64,000 bases of DNA. It comes from Saprospiraceae bacterium (lineage in GTDB: Bacteria > Bacteroidota > Bacteroidia > Chitinophagales > Saprospiraceae). The notes beneath the pieces were generated by a model, which worked only from the letters and a program-made list of their open reading frames with translations, ran no database searches and was not told where the DNA came from. The stretch lies in contig JADKBV010000001.1 in NCBI GenBank assembly GCA_016714895.1, positions 992,001 through 1,056,000 of the forward strand. The letters are read 5' to 3'. Position numbers and translations under genes: made by a program. Positions 44,257 to 52,952 of this stretch are shown piece after piece; the stretch's first letter is position 1, and each line of letters opens with the position of its first letter.

Positions 44257-44325
44257 CGACAATCGGGGGTCGGGAGTCTTACTTATATGATCAGAAGCAC
44301 GAGTTGCAAACTCGCGCTAGCAAGG
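44257..44325 (+). repeat. Dispersed repeat, copy C, right part
   Basis: Continues copy C after the IS110 element, GACAATCGGGGGTCGGG through to GCTAGCAAGG, including the palindrome CGAGTT-GCA-AACTCG (44300-44314). It lies 42 bases beyond the stop of the putative immunity gene at 44368, as copy B does for the first cassette. Confidence 0.85.
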
Positions 44326-44367
44326 GGGTGGCAATAGTGAAGGAAAATTGATCATATAAATAAAACC

Positions 44368-44793
44368 TCAAAAAATTACTATAACTTTGCCAGGTAAATA
44401 TTCATCACAAGCTTCAGAAAAATGATATAACTCAGATAACAAAAAATTACTTCCTAAAAAAATCTTTTTTGTATCAGGAATACCCGATAACTTAATGTCA
44501 ATATAAGACGTAGCAAAAAAAGATCTGTTATTATAAAAATAAAAATTTATACCTTCTATTTCATTCAAATAAAATATTTCTTCTTTTATCCAAACAGAGC
44601 CTCCTTTATAATATTTGATTAGTTTATCTTCTTCAATTCTGAACGAAGCAGAAGACTTAATAGCTTTTATAAATAAAATGAGTAATATTGCAAGTGTTAG
44701 GAAAAAAGGAAAAAATATTGATAAAAAAAACACTCCAAAAATATTTTGGAAGCTAAAAAATTCTTTACTAAAATTATTATCTCGCAATATCAT
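44368..44793 (-). CDS. Putative membrane-anchored immunity protein, second cassette
   Basis: 141 residues, starting MILRDNNFSKEFFSFQNIFG. Two hydrophobic segments (about 19-45) are followed by a beta-rich domain (SFRIEEDKLIKYYKGGSVWIKEEIFYLNEIEGINFYFYNN) and a C-terminal helix ending PGKVIVIF. The part after the membrane aligns best with the product at 39115-39552 (RVIEGKLIKFYNRGSLWFNDKS). It is 20 bases downstream of a broken paralogue. It appears intact and may be kept after its toxin decayed, as orphan immunity genes often are. Confidence 0.65.
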   Translation of the reverse strand: MILRDNNFSKEFFSFQNIFGVFFLSIFFPFFLTLAILLILFIKAIKSSASFRIEEDKLIKYYKGGSVWIKEEIFYLNEIEGINFYFYNNRSFFATSYIDIKLSGIPDTKKIFLGSNFLLSELYHFSEACDEYLPGKVIVIF

Positions 44794-44813
44794 ATCTTAT
44801 TTATTGTAACTAT

Positions 44814-45233
44814 TTAAACTAATTGTACTTCAGTTGCAATGAATTTTTCTAACTCCTTTTTCAAAAACAAGGCATCATAGTATTCCAAGTCAACTCCTAA
44901 ATATATTGTTATGGGTGTACTAATATTTTTTGTTTCTATAACAATATAAGTATATGGAGAATATATAAACTTACTATAAAACTTAATTTTGATACTTTTT
45001 ATATCTTCCTTTTTAATCACTCGATTCCTTTTCCAAGAACTTAAGTAATTATAGTAAACTTGTAATGCCTCATTTTCAACTGCAATAGAAGCCTAAAAAT
45101 TTATGGACAAAATAATATAAAGAACCATTATTCCTATACCTATTAAAAAACCACCCTTAAATGCCACAAGTATTATTACAAAATTTAAGAATGTAAAAAA
45201 TTCTTTAATAAAATTGTTATGTCTTATTATCAT
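44814..45233 (-). pseudogene. Putative immunity gene with an in-frame stop
   Basis: From ATG 45233 the frame reads MIIRHNNFIKEFFTFLNFV and through membrane segments to ILSINF. It meets a TAG at 45093-45095, then continues in the same frame with ASIAVENEALQVYYNYLSSW and KRNRVIKKEDIKSIKIKFYS to a normal end at 44814. Without the stop it would be 139 residues, the same as the paralogue at 39555-39974. One base change has therefore inactivated it, or it is translated as two pieces. Confidence 0.75.
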
Positions 45234-45237
45234 TTTG

Positions 45238-45664
45238 CTAATTATCATCTAAATTTTCCTGTATTACACTTTTAGCATCTCCTCCTGCTGAAATAATATC
45301 ATCAATTGGATCTGTTGTACCTTTCCCAGGGCTATTAATACTATTTTTAACATTTATAATACTATTAACAAATAAAAATCTATTAAAATTAAGGTCTAAT
45401 TTTATTATTGTTACTTTCGTTTTGATTGTGTAATTTCTCTACGATTCCAGCATTTATATTTGAAAAATAATTTAAGAATGTCGACACTCTTACTCTTACA
45501 GGATTCGCTACAGAAATTGAACCATTTATATTTAATGAACTGATATCAATTCTGAAATTAGTGGAGGCATATTTTGAAAATTTATTGGCACTACTGCCTA
45601 AGACACAACCCACTAAGCCACCTATTACAACAAACTCAGAATTAACTGTTTCAAATCCTTTTGG
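45238..45664 (-). pseudogene. Remnant of a second RHS-type tip
   Basis: No start codon. The minus strand reads GFETVNSEFVVIGGLVGCVL and on to VSTFLNYFSNINAGIVEKLH. A frameshift near 45410 follows, then IIKLDLNFNRFLFVNSIINV and DPIDDIISAGGDAKSVIQEN up to a TAG at 45238. The last 60 or so residues align with the end of the tip at 39971-40917 (IKVAINLMTFIY, EPIDNVISTIGDSKSLLDN). The order tip, immunity gene, immunity gene is the same in both cassettes, so this is a diverged, decayed duplicate. Confidence 0.65.
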
Positions 45665-46165
45665 TTATTTGATTAAAGTTTTTATCAGGGATTCTAACTT
45701 TTTATACCTGGATTTATCTTTGATATCAGGTAATGTTATGACGCTATAACTTTGAATTTCTTCTTCAGAAAATGGGTCATTTTTTAATGAAAAAAATACT
45801 TCTTCCTTAGTCCCATATTTAAAAATGAGTTTAGGTTCATTTTTTTTAGCTGTAAAACTTAGCATGCCCATAGTCAAATCGCCCATAGTCATTTCTTTAA
45901 ATTCAACATTTTCCAATTCATTCAACTTCATAAAATAATGGTATTCATCAACTGATCCTGATTCAAGAAAACCTTTTGAATGATAGATGTATAATGTGTC
46001 ATTCATTAAATCAAAATCTAAAGATTCAACATATTTTCCTTCTTCCGTAGGCGTTGTAACTTTAAATTCCTTTGACAATGTTTTTAGTTCTTCTCCGGCG
46101 TTAGAATTCTGAGCCTGACCTAATGAAACGATTGAAAATAAAAAAACAATAAAGATGTATTTCAT
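45665..46165 (-). CDS. Secreted protein of unknown function
   Basis: 166 residues from ATG 46165. Signal peptide MKYIFIVFLFSIVSLGQAQ with likely cleavage after AQA or AQ, then a mainly beta-strand protein (SLDFDLMNDTLYIYHSKGFLE, FKYGTKEEVFFSLKND) without Cys. I do not recognise the family. Its stop codon touches the RHS-tip remnant in the same frame, which looks accidental. It may be accessory to the island or part of older chromosomal sequence. Confidence 0.6.
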   Translation of the reverse strand: MKYIFIVFLFSIVSLGQAQNSNAGEELKTLSKEFKVTTPTEEGKYVESLDFDLMNDTLYIYHSKGFLESGSVDEYHYFMKLNELENVEFKEMTMGDLTMGMLSFTAKKNEPKLIFKYGTKEEVFFSLKNDPFSEEEIQSYSVITLPDIKDKSRYKKLESLIKTLIK

Positions 46166-46432
46166 AATGAGACTATGTTTTGTGAGGCAAATAAACAAAA
46201 AATAATTATGATTTCCACAACCTTTTGACTATTTTTCTAATAAAATTAAAGAAATATCTTCGAAATAAACTGCGATCAGTCATTATTCCTGAACCAATCC
46301 GGAAAGGTTGTTGGATGATCAGGTGGATTTAAATAATTTATATTTTGTAGCCTTTACATTCGCTTAATCCAAAATAGCCAAATCATCTATACCAAACAAA
46401 GTGAAGTCATTTGTGTGTAATGATATTTATAA

Positions 46433-46466
46433 AAAAAGAGGCGATCATTTCTGACCGCCTCTTTTT
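46433..46466 (-). terminator. Terminator of katG
   Basis: AAAAAGAGGCG and CGCCTCTTTTT arms (46433-46443, 46456-46466), A/T-rich on both sides, about 28 bases after the katG stop codon. The rest of 46199-46493 shows no gene. Confidence 0.75.
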
Positions 46467-46493
46467 ATATCTGATTAAAACTTAATCTTGCAC

Positions 46494-48728
46494 TTATTTC
46501 AGATCAAACCGGTCATTGTTCATCACTTTGGTCCATGCAGCCACAAAGTCTTTGACAAATTTGTCTTTGGCATCTGCACAGGCATATACTTCTGCAATGG
46601 CTCTGAGTTCGGTATTCGATCCGAAAATCAAATCCACCCTTGTTCCTATCCACTTCACCTCTCCGGTTTTGCGGTCTCTGCCTTCAAAAGATGTTTTTGC
46701 CTCTGAAGCTGCTCTCCAGGTAGTACCAAAATCTAACAAATTGACAAAATAATCATTGGTCAATGCTCCGGGATGTTGGGTAAACACACCATGAGCCGAT
46801 TGATCGTAGTTGATATTGATCGACCGCAATCCACCAAACAATACCGTAAGTTCGGGTATGGTCAGATTCAGTAATTGGGCTTTGTCTATCAACAATTCTT
46901 CTGCCAATACCCCAAACTGAGGTTTGACATAGTTTCTGAATCCGTCAGCTACCGGCTCAAGGACAGCAAAGGATTCCACATCTGTTTGCTCCTGCGTGGC
47001 ATCTGTTCTTCCGGCCGCAAACGGAACATGAACCGCCACACCTGCATTTTGTGCAGCTTTCTCAATTCCCGCATTTCCGGCCAATACGATCAGGTCTGCC
47101 AATGAAACTTTTTTACCTCCTGTTGATGAAGCATTAAATGAGGTCATGATACCTTCCAATACTTCAATAACTTTGGACAATTGAGTCGGATTGTTGACTT
47201 TCCAGAATTTTTGAGGCGCCAGACGCAACCTTGCTCCGTTGGCTCCCCCTCTTTTGTCCGAACCTCTGAAAGTAGAAGCCGAAGCCCATGCTGTGCTCAC
47301 AAGTTCTGATACCGTCAATCCTGAAGAAAGGATTTTTTCTGTAAGGCTTCTGACGTCAGTTTCGTCGATCAGGGTATGGTCGACAGCAGGCACAGGGTCT
47401 TGCCAGATGAGGTCTTCAGCAGGAACTTCCGGTCCCAGATATCTGCTCTTAGGTCCCATATCTCTGTGGGTAAGTTTAAACCATGCTTTGGCGAAAGCAT
47501 CAGCAAACTCATCCGGATTTTCAAAAAATCTTCTGGATACTTTTTCGTAAGCAGGGTCAAAACGCAGCGCCAGGTCAGTCGTCAACATGACAGGCGTATG
47601 TCTTTTGCCCGGAATGTGTGCATCAGGAACAGAATCCGCTCCCATTCCATGTTTAGGGATCCATTGGTGTGCGCCGGCAGGACTTTTGGTAAGTTCCCAC
47701 TCGTATCCGAACAGGTTCCAGAAAAAGTTGTTGCTCCACTTGGTAGGTGTCGTCGTCCAGGCACCTTCCAAACCACTGGTGATGGTGTCTTCCGAATGTC
47801 CTTTGCCAAATGTATTTTTCCAACCCATGGATTGTTCTTCGATGGTGGCAGCAGCAGGTTCTCTACCTACATATTGACCAGGATCGGCAGCACCATGTGT
47901 TTTTCCAAAAGTGTGACCTCCGGCGATCAACGCTACGGTTTCTTCGTCATTCATGGCCATTCTGCCGAAGGTTTCTCTGATATCCTTTGCTGCGGCAATC
48001 GGATCAGGATTTCCGTTCGGCCCTTCAGGGTTGACGTAGATCAGACCCATTTGAACAGCTGCCAAAGGATTTTCGAGGTCTCTTTCGCCGGTGTATCTTT
48101 TGTCACCCAACCATTCAGATTCAGAACCCCAGTAAACATCTTCTTCCGGTTGCCATACATCTTCACGTCCGCCGGCAAAACCAAAAGTTTTGAAACCCAT
48201 GGATTCCAAAGCACAGTTTCCGGCAAGGATCATCAGGTCAGCCCAGGATATTTTATTACCGTATTTTTGTTTGATTGGCCACAACAAAAGTCTGGCTTTG
48301 TCGAGATTGGCATTGTCCGGCCAGCTATTGAGCGGTGCAAAACGTTGGGTTCCTGAACCTGCTCCTCCCCTACCGTCAGCGATCCGGTACGTTCCGGCAC
48401 TATGCCATGCCATCCGGATAAAAAACGGACCATAATGACCGTAGTCTGCCGGCCACCAATCCTGTGAATTGGTCATGAGGTCGTACATTTCCTGTTTCAG
48501 GGCAGCCAGATCCACACTTTTGAAAGCTTCTGCATAATCAAATGATGACCCCATTGGGTCATTCATTGGTGCATTTTGTCTCAGAATGTTCAGTTTTAGT
48601 TGGTTTGGCCACCAGTCTCTGTTGGACGTGCCTCCTCCGCCTGCTTTATTCAGTACAGTACCTGAAAACGGGCATTTACTTTCTCCGTTTACGTCGTAAG
48701 ATTTTCCGTTGTGATTGTGTTCGCTCAT
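46494..48728 (-). CDS. katG: Catalase-peroxidase HPI
   Basis: Bifunctional haem enzyme that removes hydrogen peroxide. 744 residues in two homologous halves, of which only the N-terminal one binds haem. The active site is complete: MAWHSAGTYR with the distal Arg-Trp-His, and GGHTFGKTHGA with the proximal His. The Met-Tyr-Trp cross-link residues are in place: Trp in AWHSAG, Tyr in LIYVNPEGPNG, and Met shortly before the next helices. No signal peptide, so cytoplasmic. It is transcribed alone. I see no clear OxyR or PerR box upstream, though one could be missed by eye. Confidence 0.97.
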   Translation of the reverse strand: MSEHNHNGKSYDVNGESKCPFSGTVLNKAGGGGTSNRDWWPNQLKLNILRQNAPMNDPMGSSFDYAEAFKSVDLAALKQEMYDLMTNSQDWWPADYGHYGPFFIRMAWHSAGTYRIADGRGGAGSGTQRFAPLNSWPDNANLDKARLLLWPIKQKYGNKISWADLMILAGNCALESMGFKTFGFAGGREDVWQPEEDVYWGSESEWLGDKRYTGERDLENPLAAVQMGLIYVNPEGPNGNPDPIAAAKDIRETFGRMAMNDEETVALIAGGHTFGKTHGAADPGQYVGREPAAATIEEQSMGWKNTFGKGHSEDTITSGLEGAWTTTPTKWSNNFFWNLFGYEWELTKSPAGAHQWIPKHGMGADSVPDAHIPGKRHTPVMLTTDLALRFDPAYEKVSRRFFENPDEFADAFAKAWFKLTHRDMGPKSRYLGPEVPAEDLIWQDPVPAVDHTLIDETDVRSLTEKILSSGLTVSELVSTAWASASTFRGSDKRGGANGARLRLAPQKFWKVNNPTQLSKVIEVLEGIMTSFNASSTGGKKVSLADLIVLAGNAGIEKAAQNAGVAVHVPFAAGRTDATQEQTDVESFAVLEPVADGFRNYVKPQFGVLAEELLIDKAQLLNLTIPELTVLFGGLRSININYDQSAHGVFTQHPGALTNDYFVNLLDFGTTWRAASEAKTSFEGRDRKTGEVKWIGTRVDLIFGSNTELRAIAEVYACADAKDKFVKDFVAAWTKVMNNDRFDLK

Positions 48729-49020
48729 ATTTTATGATTTTGTGAATAATATATGTTGTGTTTAGAAAACAACTTTTTTTTTATAAAGATACCATCTGAT
48801 GTGGTTATTTACATCCTTTTTGTATAACACCTGAAGAGAAAAAACGGATGTAAAAAAACGCTGATATTTATCATCTTTATGATTGAATAAAAAACGAAAA
48901 CATTTCTGAATCCGAATCCGGTGGCCAAACCCATCAATCTCCCGGTAAACCGACTTTCATCAACTGATTTACAATCACTGTAACCGGTCAGGATCAAAAA
49001 AGTCAAAGGTTAAAACCGGA

Positions 49021-49080
49021 AAAACATCCAATATCGGCAGCACAAACTGCTGATGACGGAAAATGGATGGTTTTTTTTCC
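49021..49080 (+). terminator. Stem-loop with T run in the 655-base gap, no gene before it
   Basis: AAAACATCCA (49021-49030) pairs imperfectly with TGGATGGTTTTTTTT, enclosing a second hairpin CAGCA-CAAAC-TGCTG, then eight T. The gap 48729-49383 between katG and the symporter has no other feature I can support. The hairpin could end a small RNA or be a leftover. Confidence 0.3.
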
Positions 49081-49383
49081 GAATCACAAAAGTACAAAAG
49101 CATATTCATTGATTTTATTAAATAAACCAATATCTGTATTGATGATATAAATAAAGTTATAATGATGTCTGTCCATGGCAATATTCGCTGAAAATGTTAT
49201 CAAATAAGCACCAAAAAACGATACCCAACACTAACATCCAGGGTCCAAAAAACGGGAATTCACCGGAAAATACCTGATTTTTTTTATGTTTCTGTCTGAA
49301 AAATAGGTAAACAGGATAGTAAACCTTAAAAAAATATATATCTTGCCGTCCTATTCAAATGTCAAAACCATTATTTACCTTTT

Positions 49384-51063
49384 ATGAAACATTTTCGATT
49401 ATTTTATTCATTGTTGATATGTTTTATTTTGAATGCACCGGATCTCGGAGCTCAAAACATTGATACCACCGCACAGATTACCACACAAACCACGACACAA
49501 GCGGCAGAAGTTCCGGTTGCTGATGACGGTTTGGATGCCAAAATTAATGAAGCTTTTACGCCTGTGGCCAACTTTATCGGATCCGTTATTTTGTATGAAA
49601 TCAAAATAAATGAGGTAGGTATCCCTATTATCGTTATCATTTTAAGTTTGGGAGGTTTGTTTTTTACTTTTTATTTTGGTTTTCCCAATTTCAGGAATTT
49701 TGGAACAGCCATCCAAATTGTCCGTGGAAAATATGAAAAAGTAGAACAAAACGGAACCAAAGAACTTCATCCGGAAGCCAGTGTTTTTACGGTAGACGGA
49801 GACATTGTCAATACCATCCGCGACGAACATCACCACGGTGAGGTAAGCCATTTTCAGGCTTTATCTACGGCAGTGTCCGGTACGGTAGGATTGGGCAATA
49901 TAGCCGGTGTGACCATTGCTATTGCTTTGGGAGGACCGGGTGCCACCTTTTGGATGATTGTCAGTGGATTATTGGGTATGACCCTTAAGTTTGTTGAGTG
50001 TACTTTGGGTGTTCACTACAGAGACATCAACAAAGACGGGGTAGTATTCGGAGGTCCGATGTATTATCTTTCGAAAGGATTAAAAGAAAAAGGTTATACC
50101 GGATTGGGTAAAGCCCTTGCTGTCATTTTTGCGGTACTGTGTATCGGAGGTTCGTTTGGTGGCGGTAATGCCGCTCAATCCAACCAGGCAGCCGAACAAT
50201 TAAAAGGATTGTTTGGCATGACAGGAGGTTCTGCAGGATTTATGATCGGCGTAGGATTAGCGGTTATTGTAGGAATAACCATCATCGGAGGTATCAAAAG
50301 AATTGCTTCGGTTACTGAAAAACTGGTCCCTTTGATGGCAGTTATATATATAGTGGCTTGTATGGTGGTCATCGGTTCACATTTTTCATTTATAGATGAT
50401 GCTTTCCGATTGATCATTACGGAAGCCTTTAATCCTCAGGCAGGAATTGGCGGACTGATCGGGGTTTTAGTCGTCGGATTCAGACGGGCTGCCTTTTCAA
50501 ATGAAGCTGGTGCCGGTTCTGCATCCATAGCCCACTCCGCTGTACGGACAAAATATAGTGCTTCAGAAGGTTTGGTCGCTTTATTGGAACCATTTATTGA
50601 TACCGTAGTCATTTGTACCATGACAGCCCTGGTTATCATTACTTTTAATGAAAACGGAGCTTTCACCTATGGTAATGCTGCCGTCATGATTAATGGAAAT
50701 ACCTATCAGGGAGCCACGTTAACCAGTCTGGCATTTCAGGATTCTATTTCCTGGTTTCCGACCGTATTGACTGTAGCTATCTTTTTGTTTGCCGTATCGA
50801 CTATGATTTCCTGGTCTTATTACGGTCAGCAGGCATGGATGTATTTATTTGGAAAAAGCAAAACCATGGAGATGACCTATAAAGTGTTGTTTCTGTTGTT
50901 TATTATCATCGGCGCATCTGCAAATATGCAGTCCGTATGGGATTTTTCAGATGCCATGATATTGGGAATGGTATTTCCCAATATGGTCGGATTACTCTTT
51001 TTGTATCCCACGGTAAAAACAGAATTAGATAAATATCTCAAAGCCATCAGAGCTAAAAAATAA
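49384..51063 (+). CDS. Alanine/glycine:Na+ symporter (AGCS family)
   Basis: 559-residue inner membrane transporter with about 10-11 membrane segments. The family signature is clear: FQALSTAVSGTVGLGNIAGV and AIALGGPGATFWMI, with RRAAFSNEAGAGSASIAHSA further on. It imports alanine or glycine with Na+. The N terminus is unusual: a signal-peptide-like segment (MKHFRLFYSLLICFILNAPD, then LGAQ) and a Thr/Gln-rich linker precede the normal start of the family by about 50 residues. An extra hydrophilic loop (about 115-155, with DEHHHGEVSH) is also present. It is monocistronic, with a strong terminator. Confidence 0.92.
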   Translation: MKHFRLFYSLLICFILNAPDLGAQNIDTTAQITTQTTTQAAEVPVADDGLDAKINEAFTPVANFIGSVILYEIKINEVGIPIIVIILSLGGLFFTFYFGFPNFRNFGTAIQIVRGKYEKVEQNGTKELHPEASVFTVDGDIVNTIRDEHHHGEVSHFQALSTAVSGTVGLGNIAGVTIAIALGGPGATFWMIVSGLLGMTLKFVECTLGVHYRDINKDGVVFGGPMYYLSKGLKEKGYTGLGKALAVIFAVLCIGGSFGGGNAAQSNQAAEQLKGLFGMTGGSAGFMIGVGLAVIVGITIIGGIKRIASVTEKLVPLMAVIYIVACMVVIGSHFSFIDDAFRLIITEAFNPQAGIGGLIGVLVVGFRRAAFSNEAGAGSASIAHSAVRTKYSASEGLVALLEPFIDTVVICTMTALVIITFNENGAFTYGNAAVMINGNTYQGATLTSLAFQDSISWFPTVLTVAIFLFAVSTMISWSYYGQQAWMYLFGKSKTMEMTYKVLFLLFIIIGASANMQSVWDFSDAMILGMVFPNMVGLLFLYPTVKTELDKYLKAIRAKK

Positions 51064-51082
51064 CAAAACAAAACGTTCCTTT

Positions 51083-51140
51083 GACCGTTTCAGCAAAATA
51101 AATTTAACAGATTTGTCTAGCTGAAACGGTCTTTTTTTTT
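51083..51140 (+). terminator. Terminator of the AGCS gene
   Basis: Perfect arms GACCGTTTCAGC (51083-51094) and GCTGAAACGGTC (51120-51131), loop of 25 bases, then nine T. The rest of the gap to 51361 is AT-rich without a gene. Confidence 0.75.
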
Positions 51141-51361
51141 GACATTTCCACCATTATTGTCATCATCGTGTAAAAAATGGTTATTAAAAACCATTTTGGG
51201 ATTGGATTTCTATATCACATACACCCAAAAACACACCTTATTACATCTTCCTTATAATCGTTGCAAACTAACCGGATATACCATACAAAATATATCCCTT
51301 TTCAGATATTTTACAAATACAATATGGTTACACATAAACCCGGTATCCGGGTTCTAAAACA

Positions 51362-52141
51362 ATGGTTATGACATCCATCAATATTTCCCATCAATGGCAC
51401 AAAAACCGCAGAACACATTTCCTTTTTGCCTTGTGTTGTACACTTTTGTCGGTTTTGGTTACTTTTCAATACACCATACCCCGGACTATATATGAGGATA
51501 TATATGTTGAATCAGGATTGGAGTCTGCTTTTATGGCGATAAGTCAGATTACCGTCAAACAACATACCGAAACCCAATATACGGTCACTAAAAAGTCAGC
51601 TGTTTTGGTCCATCCTGACCCCATCATCAAAAGTTCGGATAAGGCAGAGGAGATGCAGGACGACCTGAATGAAACCACATCACAAAACAACGTTGGTCCG
51701 GTAGATATTCCTCAATCACTGCCTGTTGCCGGGGGCTTCAAAACTATGGTTGTTTCGGTCACACAAAAAGCGGAAGCCGACCCAACCATTTATGCTGTTG
51801 CTGATGAAATGCCCTATCTGTCGGAATGTGCCCACATCACGGACCTGACACAAAGATATATTTGCAGCCGCGAAAAGCTGTATACTTACATCCGGGACCA
51901 CCTCAAATATCCGATTGAGGCCAGAACAGACAAAATCGAAGGAAAAGTTATCGCTGGTTTTATTATTAATGAAAACGGACAGGTCACGCAAGTAGAAATC
52001 CTACGGGAACCCTACAGAGGAATGGGTTCTGAAGTAGTCAGGGTGTTACAAAATTTACCATTGTGGCAACCTGGAAAAATGTCAGGTAAAAAAGTAAAAG
52101 TAAGATATCGGATTCCGGTAGAATTTTCTTTTTTGGATTAA
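51362..52141 (+). CDS. TonB C-terminal-domain protein
   Basis: 259 residues. A membrane anchor at about 18-37 is followed by a long low-complexity periplasmic region and a TonB C-terminal domain (about 180-259): YIRDHLKYPIEARTDKIEGK then VIAGFIINENGQVTQVEILR, ending in RYRIPVEFSFLD. Such proteins pass energy from the proton gradient to outer membrane receptors, or in Bacteroidota serve envelope roles without ExbBD. No exbB or exbD is adjacent. The region between anchor and domain lacks the Pro-rich repeats of classical TonB. Confidence 0.85.
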   Translation: MVMTSINISHQWHKNRRTHFLFALCCTLLSVLVTFQYTIPRTIYEDIYVESGLESAFMAISQITVKQHTETQYTVTKKSAVLVHPDPIIKSSDKAEEMQDDLNETTSQNNVGPVDIPQSLPVAGGFKTMVVSVTQKAEADPTIYAVADEMPYLSECAHITDLTQRYICSREKLYTYIRDHLKYPIEARTDKIEGKVIAGFIINENGQVTQVEILREPYRGMGSEVVRVLQNLPLWQPGKMSGKKVKVRYRIPVEFSFLD

Positions 52142-52177
52142 TGTTTACCAAAAAGATATCAATTCAGCCATCAACAT

Positions 52178-52225
52178 AAAAAAAGGGACATCCTCAAATA
52201 CATGCGGATGTCCCTTTTTTATTTT
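52178..52225. terminator. Bidirectional terminator
   Basis: Fifteen-base arms AAAAAAGGGACATCC and GGATGTCCCTTTTTT (about 52179-52193 and 52206-52220) lie between the convergent TonB-like gene and the Lrp gene, so they can end both transcripts. Confidence 0.85.
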
Positions 52226-52237
52226 TAAGAAAAACGA

Positions 52238-52732
52238 TTATATCTCTTCCTCAACATTGTCATAATCATAAGGCAAAATCTTTTCAATTTTGACTTTCGA
52301 CAAAGTCATCAAAGTTTTTAACCTTTCGATTTCGTCAATTTGAGAAAGTGTTTTGTATAAAAGTTTTTCGTAGTTCGGAATATCTTTACACACGATTTTT
52401 AAAATAAAATCTGCATCACCGGTAATGATATAACACTCTGTAATTTCCGGAACTTTTTTAACTTTTGCAATGAAATTTTCCAAAGCATTTGGTTTATGCC
52501 ATGCAAGCGAAACCAAAACAAATGTTTTTACATTCAGTCCCAATAATCCCGGATCAACATTTGCATGATAACTTTGAATAATTCCTGATTGTTCCAACTT
52601 TTTTACCCTTTCGAGTGTAGGAGCAGGAGAAAGACCTATTCTTTTTGACAATTCCAGGTTGGTAATTTTACTATTTTCCTGAAGAATTTTCAAAATTTTA
52701 AGGTCCAGTTTATCTAACTTATAATCTGCCAT
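52238..52732 (-). CDS. Lrp/AsnC family transcriptional regulator
   Basis: 164 residues: an N-terminal winged helix-turn-helix (LDLKILKILQENSKITNLEL, SKRIGLSPAPTLERVKKLEQ) and a C-terminal ligand-binding RAM domain (VLVSLAWHKPN..., ECYIITGDADFILKIVCKDI). Such proteins form octamers and sense amino acids. The target genes cannot be inferred from the neighbours. The upstream region has TTCCTTTG, a near match to the -7 element, about 65 bases before the ATG. Confidence 0.93.
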   Translation of the reverse strand: MADYKLDKLDLKILKILQENSKITNLELSKRIGLSPAPTLERVKKLEQSGIIQSYHANVDPGLLGLNVKTFVLVSLAWHKPNALENFIAKVKKVPEITECYIITGDADFILKIVCKDIPNYEKLLYKTLSQIDEIERLKTLMTLSKVKIEKILPYDYDNVEEEI

Positions 52733-52952
52733 GAATAATATTTAAAAAGGTTTAAAAAATTAAATTAAGTTTAATGCAAAATTTGAGGCCGCAAAGGAAA
52801 TAAAATTTTTCCAACCGCACACAGTTATTAAATAAAATTTTTTGCGCTTTGTTCACCGAATCCTTAAAAAATGATTAATATCATGCTTTTAAGACACAAA
52901 CCGATAGATGCTGATGATCTTCGTCAAAATAATCAATGATTAAGAGGCAATT

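Noticed and set aside
37796..44325. CRISPR array
   Set aside because: The repeats are long, few, irregularly spaced and without uniform spacers; no cas genes are present.
45389..45664. Read-through extension of the secreted protein at 45665 into the RHS remnant
   Set aside because: The two are in the same frame across a TAA, but the downstream part matches the RHS tip region and the upstream protein ends naturally, so the shared frame looks like chance.
34285..46400. Prophage or integrative element
   Set aside because: No integrase, capsid, portal, relaxase or attachment repeats were found; the island seems built from TA loci, RHS modules and IS elements.
47376..48356. 326-codon open frame antisense to katG
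   Set aside because: It lies fully inside the well-supported katG gene, its protein is Cys/Phe/Arg/Ser-rich without domain features, and several other frames over katG are open too, as expected from its codon use.
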